Positions 44,413-54,393 of a stretch of 64,000 nucleotides of DNA are shown piece after piece. Numbering within the stretch: position 1 is the stretch's first letter; the number at the start of each line of letters is the position of its first letter. Under the pieces are notes generated by a model. The model did not search any database. It saw only the letters and a program-made list of their open reading frames with translations, and was not told the DNA's origin. Position numbers and translations under genes: made by a program. Source of the stretch: Cylindrobasidium torrendii FP15055 ss-10 (Eukaryota; Basidiomycota; Agaricomycetes; Agaricales; Physalacriaceae); assembly GCA_000934385.1 (NCBI GenBank), contig KN880479.1, positions 62,001 to 126,000 on the forward strand, written 5' to 3'.

Positions 44413-45224
44413 ATGAGCAACCTGGAGAGTACGTTTTTGGTGGTGTCTTGTGCAGATTAACCCACACTCATATCAACAGAACAGTTATTCCAACTCAAAG
44501 TAACGGTGGTCTCGTCAGACTTCTATCCCATCCCTCACAGCAACTCTAGTTCACTGCGAAATCGTTGAATCGCCAGGCCAAGAAGGCAGGGAAGGACGAG
44601 GGCACTGAGAAGGCCAAGCTCAAGAAGGTGCGTATGCCATCCAAGCCCAAACCCATCGTGTTCAAAGAATCCAAAGGCACTTCAACAAGGCAATAATGAC
44701 GGCGCGCGGATATATGCTTCGAATGCGATACGCAAGAAGAGCGAAGCCCTCAGTCTACTGCGCTTGGCAAGCCGCATCGATGCCGTGGCAAGCAGAGTGG
44801 AAACTGCGGTAACGATGCGCCAGGTCACAGGCAACATGACCTCCGTCGTAAAGGGAATGGACAAGGCGATGGAAAGTATGAACCTTGAGCGGGTGCGTCT
44901 CTTTGTGTATAATTCGTGGTCATTGACCTCAACGTTCCCTAGATTTCACTCGTGATGGATAAATTCGAATCTCAGTTCTCTGATCTCGATGTCCAGACAT
45001 CGTACATGGAGGATGCCATGTCAGCCACCACCGCCGTTTCGACACCTCAGGACCAAATCGACAGTCTTCTACGCCAGACTGCAGAGGAGGCCAATATCGA
45101 GCTCCAGCATGACCTTGCCTCCAAGGATCTTGACAAAGTCCCAGACATCACTCCTCGCGAGAAGGTCGGCGAAGAGGATGACAAGCTAGCAGAGCGACTC
45201 CGCGCCCTTCGTCCAGCCACGTAA
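44413..45224 (+). CDS. DID2: ESCRT-III accessory subunit Did2 (Vps46/CHMP1)
   Basis: Snf7-family protein that recruits Vps4 through a C-terminal MIM1 helix. Exons 44413-44428, 44480-44499, 44550-44627, 44677-44892 and 44943-45224 give 203 residues. Typical CHMP1 sequence is seen: [95 protein letters not shown] and the C-terminal MIM1-like [12 protein letters not shown]. The first two coding exons are 16 and 20 nt. Did2 and Vps60 both contact Vta1, so the divergent pairing joins two partners of the same step. Confidence 0.94.
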
Positions 45225-45511
45225 TCTTTACTCAGATCTATCCTGTTTTCGTATCAAGTTCTACTACACTATATGTTTGCGGACAGTGGGACCCATTAAT
45301 CGAATGTCTATTCAAGAGGAGCATCAAAAATGAAGAAAGCATTGCGAGACGTACAAGTAAATCCAAATAAGTGAAGGGTAATACCTCCTCGAAGCAAGTC
45401 ATAGACTAACGTAAATGCATACAGTGTACAATAACCAATCGTCGGTAAATAGCAGGGAGTCAAGGAGTGAGAAATGGCACCGAAGGAGCGTGAAAGGCGT
45501 GCATAGATAGA

Positions 45512-48203
45512 TCATGTGTTATGGAGAATGATTCGTACGAGATTGTCAACAAGTCTCCGTTTGCGGTCGTCAGTCAGATTGCTTGAGTTTTCCAGCAGGC
45601 GCTCCACCCGTGCGACAATACCCGTTGGCCCGTCAAACGGTATCTCCTGCGCGTCGAACTGGTGAACATCTACACGAAAATCAGCCTCAAAGGTTCTCTT
45701 GCAAGTAGAACAAAACTTACAACGCTTGAATGCAGAATAACCAGTCGGGTCCAACGCGAGTCGAAACTTCTCAGCTATGTCTTTCCCTATACTCGATCCA
45801 TCTCTCCCATTCTGCCCATTTTCAATCCTACCACCAGACCTAGACGAGCCTGAATGGCTTTGACTCCGCTTATCCAGAGGGAACATCGAAGATGGTAACA
45901 GTGCATCCTGCCGCACCTTGGACGGAACCCACGATAGACCCAAATTGAGATCCAAGGATCGGCCCTTTTCACCCGACCGAAAACCCAGAGACGTGACAGC
46001 AGAATGGCTGGAATTCAAGTCCCTCCAGCGTTCCTCAATACCGTCCTCTTCCCTGCGTCGTCGTCTGCGCCGTTCCGAAGGGTCCTCGATGTCACTCATG
46101 TCGGCGTGTGTAAAGCTCACTGGAGAAGGCACAGGAGGTTCGAATGCGAATGTACCATGTTCTATCGTGACGAGCTTAGCGACACCGCTCGCTTTGCCAC
46201 GGCGTCCACTTGACCTGCCCCAGCTGGATGTCGCCCCGTTGCTAGTTCCAGAAGTAGTCTTTCCGTGCGAAAGTGAGGCAGACTGGCTGGAGTGCTGAGG
46301 CGGAGGCGTTCGCAGGCCATTGCGTCTATCCGTGGGCATGTCCTTTGTCGATGCCTTCGGTGACATGCGTGTTCGAGGCAGCTTGTCTCCACTCTGCCAC
46401 GCATCGCTAGCCCCCGCACTGGACGACGCATTACTTGCACTCCTCGACATAAAGCCCCAACTAGGTCGCTCAAAATCAAATGAACCATGCCGTGTCGACC
46501 GCGCGGTCATTTGGTTTATCTTCGACCGGGTCGATTGTTGCCCCAGCCTCGAGGACACGTCCGACCGTTTGCCTACGCCCATTTCTGCCTCCGAATCTAA
46601 GATAGACCGTTCCTCGTCAACGACGGACATTTCACGGTGCATATCTAACGAATTCTTGCGGTGGTGTAGTCTGGGTGGTGTGCTTCCTGGTCGCTGTGGA
46701 GCTGCTGCTGTGTATGCGCCTCTGGAAACAGGATCTGGTGCACGTTTGGAATCAGGTGCGAGATGGAAGGTCTGGAATGCAGCAGCAGGGGACGATGGGA
46801 GAGACCGAGACAAGGTTTCGGGAACCAGATGTGCCCGACGATGTCGAGGTGCTGTTGAGTGGCGGCTGTCCTCCGTCAAATGAGATGTGGGTAAGGTGGG
46901 CGAAGAAGGGACGGGACGAGCTTCAAGACAGGTCAGTAGTGTGATACAAAAAAAAGTGAAAATTTCCGCACAGACGAATGGCTTCTGCGATTTGGAGAGG
47001 CTATCGCGTTTGGAAAGCGAAGAGGCAGTGGTGGACACAGAGGACTCGGTAGAATCAAAGGTAGAATTTTTCCACCGGGACCGAGATGATTGACTTTCGG
47101 AGCGTTGTATGGAGATTGAAGGCGGTTTGGGCTTCCTAGGCGCAGATATTGGGTCGTTGTTGGACGAGTAACTTCCCGACGCCTCGGGCATTGGCGGTGG
47201 TTCCCGCGGCTCGGGTGTATTGGCACGTGTGCTGCTCATAGACGACTTGCGCGAGCCAGTCCGTCGAGGTCCGGTAAGGGGAATGCCGAAGATGTTGTGT
47301 AATTTCTTACGGGTGCTCGAAATCGGTTTGGAAGGTGTCGATGGGCGGGAGGAGTGGGCTTGGGGACTAGCGGAGGGTAACGGATGGACAGGTTTAGGCT
47401 GGTGTATTCGTGCAGTTGTGTTTGTCGCGGATGACATTGGACGAACAGTAGAATCGGTATGGGTTGAATGTTTGGCGGAGTCACGATGAGCGCGCTTGGA
47501 GACGCTGGACTGGCGAGAGTGGGACAAGTTCTCGTCACAGTGAGCGCCATCGTCCGTCGCCTGGTCTGACTTTGAGCGCGACCGGGAACGTGAGCTTGTC
47601 AAGAAGCGATAGAACTGGCAGAATGTCAACATGCACTCGTGCAGGGATACGGTGGCGCATGAAACATACTCTATTCTCCTGCTTATGTTTTCTTGACGCG
47701 CGTTCTTCATCTTTGTGGGTGTACATGTCACTGGCCTTGAGGGTAGTACTGTCGTACGTTCGAGAGGTATCGGCATAATCCGTCAAGGAGACTTTGGCGG
47801 ACTGGGCGGACTGCGGCCTTGAGCAACATCACACAAGCGTTGAACAATGAAGTTCACCTCAAAAACCAAACTGTTACGTCTTGACGCAGGCGTGTGTGAG
47901 CGCAGGAGGGACGAGAACTTTAGGCCATGCGTTAGCCTCGTGTGTCAGGACCATCATGATGCATGATGCACTAACGCTGGCCGGAATTTTCCCTAGCAGA
48001 GAGATACTCCGAATTCGATGACCCAGGCGTGGTGGACTTGACGGTGTAGAGGATAGCGATAAGATGGAATCCAATCCTGTGCTTGCAATTGAGGGAATAG
48101 AATGGCATTCGCTGTTATCAGCTGAAGTGGCCATTGAGGACATGCTAGGCATATAATCCAGGCTATGGCGTTGTTCAACATCTGTCTGAGGATTGGTGTC
48201 CAT
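45512..48203 (-). CDS. Large serine-rich protein of unknown function
   Basis: Five exons (48203-47878, 47817-47670, 47614-46972, 46920-45721, 45669-45512) give 824 residues. Not recognised. The likely ordered parts are the N-terminal third (IRSISLLGKIPASVSASCIM, AWPKVLVPPALTHACVKT), a short KKLHNIFGIPLTGP block, and the last ~70 residues (GYSAFKRYVHQFDAQEIPF, GIVARVERLLENSS). Between them are long Ser/Arg/Pro-rich disordered stretches with many potential phosphorylation sites. No TM helix, signal peptide or catalytic motif was seen. Two 51-nt introns keep the frame open, so an unspliced reading adds a hydrophobic stretch and a spurious Cys cluster. A signalling or cytoskeletal scaffold is possible but unsupported. 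Confidence 0.65.
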
Positions 48204-48713
48204 CGTGGCCTGACATTGATGGTGAGGAGCTCGAGGGCAGATTCAGGCTTAGGCTTCTTTCAGCACTGTAAATTTACGTAAGCTGTCAAAGCCGGAATGT
48301 GGCGTTGAAGAAATGAAAGGCAAGGAAAATGATAGGTCTTTCTGTTCTATTTCACTGACAGAGGTTCCTGGAAAAAATCTCCCTATTTCACTCACTCTCT
48401 CACCGGCTGCGTGCAACCGCCAATTTAAGAGCACGATGTGATTGCGCAAATCCGAGTCTCCGGTTAGTAGAGACATGCATAGCGTGCTTTTCATTTTGAA
48501 CTCAACAGCAGGGTCCAATTGTGTTGACTCGTACATGATAATTATGCTCTTGGGACCATCCACTTTGTTGACCCAGCTTTTAAAGCCTAGTCATTCCGAA
48601 AAAGGATATCATCACCACGTGATACGCGCACGCCATTCTTCCCTCATGCGCTCAATGCCGACAGACCAACAAGGAGACATCATGTTACAAAGCTGGTCCC
48701 AACATCATTTATC
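48204..48713. other. Divergent intergenic region
   Basis: 510 bases between the serine-rich gene and the O-acyltransferase gene. A CACGTG E-box-like core is present near 48616 (ACCACGTGAT). CACGTG is the binding core of Cbf1-type factors, which control sulphur-amino-acid genes in yeasts, and the downstream gene is in that pathway. This link is inference. Confidence 0.45.
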
Positions 48714-50351
48714 ATGTTTACCCTCAAATTGGGCTCATCTCGCCTTGTCCCAGCCTGTCGACGGCGTCTTTCTCGTGCAGTTTCCACAGGTGCACGGCCA
48801 AATTTCCCTTGTGTGGACGCCCACGCCGCCAGAGAGTCACGAATCCTTCGAAAAATATCAGACACCGCCCCTTTGAAGACTGGTACATCGGAATCTGGAC
48901 CCGAGCCAGCATATGCACGCCCAAATCCGTCATCCTACAATGTTTACCACCACAAAACCCCAATGAGCTTGGCCTATGGCTCGGAATTGCCTTCATTCGA
49001 GATCGCCTACGAAACATGGGGAACGCTATCACCTCGAAAGGACAATGTTATTCTCCTTCACACCGGGCTTTCTGCCAGCTCGCATGCAGCATCAACTTCC
49101 CTGAACGCAAGCGACGGATGGTGGGAAAAATTCATTGGACCAGCCAAAGCTATAGACACCGACAAGTACTTCGTGATCTGCACAAACGTCCTCGGAGGAT
49201 GCTATGGTTCAACGGGCCCATCCTCAATCGATCCCACGACGGGCCATCACTATGGAACCAATTTTCCCATCCTCTCTGTGTTCGATATGGTTCGGGCGCA
49301 ATTCCACCTGCTCGACCATCTAGGTATCGACAAGCTATATGCGAGCATAGGGTGTTCGATGGGTGGAATGCAGAGTCTAGCGGCAGGTTGGCTACATCCA
49401 AAGCGTGTCGGGAAGGTGGCAAGTATCAGTGGGACAGCGCGAAGTTCGCCGTCTGCAGTTGCGATGAGATATGCACAACGTTCTGGTGCGTCCTGCACTC
49501 TACATGTTAGATTATACTAATGCCCCGGTTAGTGCTCATGGCCGACCCAAATTGGAACAATGGTTTCTACTATGATGCCGTTCCTCCACATGCAGGAATG
49601 AAACTAGCCCGACGTGCGTCTCCATCCACCAATCCGCTCAACCTCCTGCTCACGCACAAACACAGAAATTGCGACCATCACCTATCGCTCGGGCCCTGAA
49701 TGGGACTCCCGCTTTGGCCGGCAGCTACGACCAGTGGTCGACACATCTATACCCCGCAGACCAGCATTATGTCCCGACTTCGCCATTGAAACATACCTTG
49801 ACCATCAGGTGTGTATTCTCTGGTCCCATTGTTGGACAGCTAGGCCTCATCAACCTTCAGGGCGAATCTTTCTGCCTCAAATACGACGCCAATTCTCTCA
49901 TCTACATCTCAAAGGCTATGGACCTCTTCGACATGACTGATGATGCTCTGCGAGAGCTCCGTCTCAAACGCGGTCCGTCAACTGATTGCGAGGAACCGAT
50001 ACCACGCAAGATTTCACACTCAAAGTCACATCCCCCGCCTACCAATCCCCCGCCCTATCTTTCTTCACTGGCTAAAGGGATGAGTCCACTTGCTGAGACG
50101 CCCGTGCTAATTTTGGGGGTGCAAAGTGATATCCTCTTCACTGTCGAGCAACAACGGGAGGCCGCCGATGCTCTTCGGATGGCAGGAAACCACCAGGTGT
50201 CCTACTATGAGCTTGGCGGCGTCTGGGGGCATGATACATTCTTGTAAGCAAACACCTTTTTTCGAGAGCTTGCTCGCAGTACTCAACAGCGCGTTCCTTC
50301 AGACTGGATGTTCTGAATGTCGGAGGGGCAATACGCGGTTTCTTATCATAA
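48714..50351 (+). CDS. MetX-family O-acyltransferase, mitochondrial; probably serine O-acetyltransferase (CysA/Cys2-like)
   Basis: Alpha/beta-hydrolase acyltransferase of sulphur-amino-acid synthesis. Exons 48714-49485, 49533-49613, 49666-49808, 49861-50243 and 50303-50351 give 475 residues. The nucleophile elbow GCSMGGMQ holds the catalytic Ser, with Asp in [10 protein letters not shown] and His in [10 protein letters not shown] completing the triad. [14 protein letters not shown] and [12 protein letters not shown] are family blocks. The N-terminus ([20 protein letters not shown]) is a good mitochondrial presequence, followed by [16 protein letters not shown]. That N-terminus resembles the fungal mitochondrial serine acetyltransferase branch rather than cytosolic homoserine acetyltransferase (Met2), but acceptor specificity cannot be read from sequence alone. 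A short insertion with Pro/Ser lies before the Asp. Confidence 0.87.
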
Positions 50352-50559
50352 TTATGTTCACCAATCCAGCTTTCATTCCATCTGCATTAGCTACTCCATC
50401 CGCAATTCACTGCTTTAAACTGGCATTGCTCATAATTTGCGACCGTATCCGACTTTTTCCAAAACTTATGTAAAGAGGTTCGTGTCGACGAAACTCCTCA
50501 AAGAATCAAGAAATAGGGATTTACGCCTACATGCTACGCGAATGCATACGTCTACTGAG

Positions 50560-53500
50560 CTACTTCTTGGGCTTGACCGCTTTCTTCTTGGGTTTCTTGA
50601 TGAGACTATCGCCCTCAATATCATCGCTATTGGCCTTTTCCTTTTCATCATCCGACACCTCAACTTCATCATCCATGTCGAACGCATCCTCCAAGTCAGG
50701 CTTTTCCCCCGCCGAGGCCAACTTCTTTGGCACCTTGCCGAGAGATTCGCTCTTATGGTAAGCAATGGGATGGTCGCCCGCATTGCACTTCCTAGTGAAT
50801 GCGGATTTCACATTAGCTGGAATACCCTTGAGCACGATATCGTCTTTGTGCAGACCGACGCCGAGCTCGACGATGCTGTCCCAGTCCTCTCGGCCAAGAT
50901 AATATTGATCCATCACACCAATAACGTCCTCAACAGCGTCCTACAAGAGGAATATGAGAGTTGAGCTTGTGTAGAGGGATAGAAACACAAACCGTTCCAC
51001 CATCCACCAACTGTTGTACTAAATGGGGGAATAAAGAAGGAATATATTGCTGTCGAATTTCATTTTTGTCACCAGAGACCTTCATCCGCATCTTGATCTG
51101 AACGTCCGACAACTGACGCATAAGCTTGTTCTGTTTTGAGTTTTGTCCAAGCCATCTATAGGCCTTGAGAAAGTGATATACACGGCCAATCGCCATACTC
51201 ACGACGGAAACGCTAAACCATTGCCCCAATGGGGAGCTTGGCCATACATTAGCGATGCTGGACGAACAGTAGAGCATATTGCATGCAGAGGCATCAGCGA
51301 CCAGTGTTGCTCTGGTCTAACAATCTGTCAGTACGCGCTTGACTAAGATAAACCCCAACTAACCCGTGAATCATACGGTCAACAAGATCGCCATCGGAAA
51401 TTGACGAGGCCGCCTTGTCCATCAACTGCAAGTGCTTCATGGCGAGCTCCGGGCCAGCATGATTCTTCAGTTGTGCTGGATGTCCCTTGAGGTAGTTTTC
51501 CTCCGCGACATCGGTTAAAAAGCAATAGTAGGTCACAGACACCCACCTGCATAAAGAGCGGAACGAATGAATGGTCTTGGAAATAGAGCTCCATCTTGTC
51601 GTTGAGTGGCCTCCTTTCGACGGCAGAGAACATCCGAGGTCCAAGGATAGTTGAAGTGATATCAAAGGGCGAAAGAATCTGTTGCTTTTCGTTCATCTTT
51701 GTTCTAGAAAGATTGAGTGGCAGAACAAGCCCGATGGCTGATACCATACATGACCTTGCCATCGTCGAACGACATTGTGTTATTCGAAAGCTTCCATGTT
51801 GAAAGCATGTTGAGAACTTGACGAATATCGGATTGTGCGCCGGCAACGAGCTGGTCAATGACGTTTGGTGGGATCTTCATCTTCTCCTTGAATGCAATGG
51901 TCATTATACGAGAACGAATTTGCGCAGCCTGCGGTCTGTAAAATCATGAGAACAGCAATACACAGATGAGGTTTACACTTACTTGGCAAAACGCATGTCC
52001 AATGTGGTTGCTTGGAGTGGCTTCAACTTCTGTGCATTTCTGTCGTTGGCGATGCAAATAATGGGGATCTATGTGAGTGATGAGCTAAGAAACATGTAAA
52101 GGAGGAGCCAGACGAGCCTGGGTCTTCTTGATGAGGGCGTTCAGAGCTCCTACTCCCCCGCGATCTCCAGCTGACATCCCGTCTACCTCGTCCATAATTA
52201 AGCAGGTCTTGTCCGTGATGTCCACGCCGAGTGAGTTTTTCTGGTCGGCGTAAGATCGTGACAATAGCGTTTAGTTGTTGACTGACTGTTCCGCCGCTGA
52301 AAAAGCCATCCAACGAAGTGTTGTTGATGTTCATGCCACTCTTGTGAACAATTTGAGTAAAAAGTATGGAACGCTTGGTCCGACAAACCTCGACGAGCTT
52401 TTTACTACGTGTATCACTAGCGTTGAGCTCAATGGGCGTATATCCTGCCAATTTCGCACAGAGATGAGCACTAGTTGTTTTGCCAATACCAGGGGACCCA
52501 GTGATCAAGACGGCGCGGTATGTTCCCGTGAGACTTTTGCCAGGCTTCTTGAACTGGGACTTTAGGTTCTTTGGCCTAAAAGGAAATGAGATCAACTTGG
52601 AGGTATCTGAACATCGTACCAATCCTCGAGCCAAAGCTGAAGCTTGTCAACTTGTGACTTGTTACCACAAATATCTTTAAGTGACTGAGGGGCGTAGCGT
52701 GCAGTCCAGAGCTGGGTCGAAGGGTCGACCGCGTTGGCGCTGTGATGGCTCAGAAGAGATGACAATGCACAGGAAGCTCAACACAAACCTGGCGGAAGAT
52801 TTCGAGGCCCTGGCTGCTTTGGCCTCTGCTTTCTCACGCTTTTCCATCTCTTTGACTGCCGCTTGGATGGCTTCTTCCTCCTTGGCCAGTTTCTTTTTCG
52901 CTTTCTCGTCAAGTTCAGCACCTTTGCGCGTCGCAATAAGTTTCAAGAATGCATCCTCATCCAGCGTTTTCACGCCGTGTTTCTTGATAGCTTCCAGTTT
53001 CTTGGGGCCCGCGTCTTGTCCAAGCACGACAAAATCAGTTTTTGAGGATGGTTGGCCTACTACTCGTCCTCCGAAACGTTTGGCAGCCTCGACAGCAGTA
53101 TCGCGAGAAAAGCTGGGAAGCTCGCCAGTGAAGACAAAGGCTAACCCTGAGAGGCACATTGGAGCACCGTCGGGTATCTCTTTGCTGCCATAGGATGAAG
53201 TATCGGCAGCTGCAGCAGCTTTATGAGCGTAATAACTAAATCGCGCATGCGACATTAGCTCGAAGACAGCGAAGAAAGAATTACGCATACTTGAACTTCT
53301 TCTTGGTCCCCTCACCGTCTTCTTTCTCTGCCTTTGGGGGAGCAGTCTTCGCCTTGGGCGCGGGCTTCTTGCCTTTGCTTGGCCCAACAAGATCCTCATC
53401 ATCTTCTCCCGAAGCAACACTGGAAGGTTTATTCCCCTTTGGCTTGGGAGTAGCAGTTGCTTTTTGGGCTGATTTTGACGGAGTAGCCTTCTCTAGTTTG

Positions 53501-54047
53501 GTGGAAGTCGCCTTCTTCTTCGGTCGCTCTTCTTCCTCGTCATCACTAGAGATAAGCAAGGCAGGTTTCTTGCGTTTCGTCGCGGTCGTCGCTGAAAGTC
53601 CTGAGTCAACGATTTGTCATGGATAGAGTATAGAGGCTAACTCTTCGGGGCGGCCTTCTTGGGTTGCGGCTCATCTTCATCGCTGGATATGACGACAGCC
53701 TTGGGTAGCTTGGAAGGGCGTTTCTTGGGAATGGGCTCTTCTTCATCGTCGCCTAGAAGTAGAGCACATAGCGTCCTAAGTCTCAGCATGGAAGGCTACG
53801 TGACGCACTGATAGCAATGGCGGATGCACGCTGTCTCTTCTGGGAAGAGTCCTCTGTTTTTCTCTTCGTGTCGGTGGTCGTTTTGCTCTATGGTGGGCAC
53901 TATAAGCCAAAGCAACATTGACGGACGCGCCTCGCCCACCGATCCGGGCGCAGACTCAGCCGGTGTCTTTCTTGCATTAGGGTTGGCAAAGAATGTCCGA
54001 ATATCCTTCGCCTGTGACGCGTTTTTCTTTGGCGTCTTGGAACTCAT
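50560..54047 (-). CDS. RFC1: Replication factor C subunit 1 (clamp loader large subunit)
   Basis: Large subunit of the RFC pentamer that loads PCNA at primer ends. Sixteen exons in one consistent frame give 920 residues. In order: a PIP-box-like DIRTFF near the start, a long acidic/basic linker (ISSDEDE, ISSDDEEEE), a BRCT domain (GLAFVFTGELPSFSRDTAV ... SKTDFVVLGQDAGPKKL), the AAA+ domain with Walker A GSPGIGKTT, Walker B CLIMDEVDG and sensor region IICIANDRN, and the RFC1-specific C-terminal domain (SPFDITSTILG, YLGREDWDSIVELG) ending in a Lys-rich tail. Intron 52117-52069 has a GC donor. ACGCGT lies 38 bases upstream of the ATG. Confidence 0.95.
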
Positions 54048-54393
54048 GGCAACGAAAACCAAGAGATGATGAAGGTATGAGGAAACGCGTTTGGTAACAG
54101 CTTCACGTGCGTGTCTAAGGCAAGTCACACGGTCACATGATGAAAATGCCGCACGCATTGACAATGAGTTACTGTGAGTACTGTCAACTCAACGTTCAGA
54201 GAAATCGAATGAAGCTCCTTGCTTCCTTGGTTCGGTATATTTAGGCAGAACATTACATCGTGAATTTTCTACGAGATACTAATACATGGTGTATAATACA
54301 GCATAAGCCTTAAATAAATGGATGATAGCGAGCAAACGACAGCAACGACACTCCAAAAGCATAGCAACACAACCTCCACTCATAACCATGATT
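54048..54393. other. RFC1 promoter and 3' end of the PPR gene
   Basis: 346 bases between two minus-strand genes. It contains the ACGCGT at 54085-54090 and a CACGTG core near 54104. Nothing else was recognised. Confidence 0.45.
54085..54090. promoter_or_regulatory. ACGCGT (MCB-like) element upstream of RFC1
   Basis: The hexamer AAACGCGTTT is a 10-bp palindrome centred 41 bases before the RFC1 start codon. It matches the MBF core used for S-phase genes in yeasts. The closeness to the ATG leaves its role open. Confidence 0.45.

Noticed and set aside
45670..45720. Four-cysteine cluster near the C-terminus of the serine-rich protein
   Set aside because: It lies wholly in a 51-nt stretch with perfect GTAAGT and TAG borders, so it is most likely intron.
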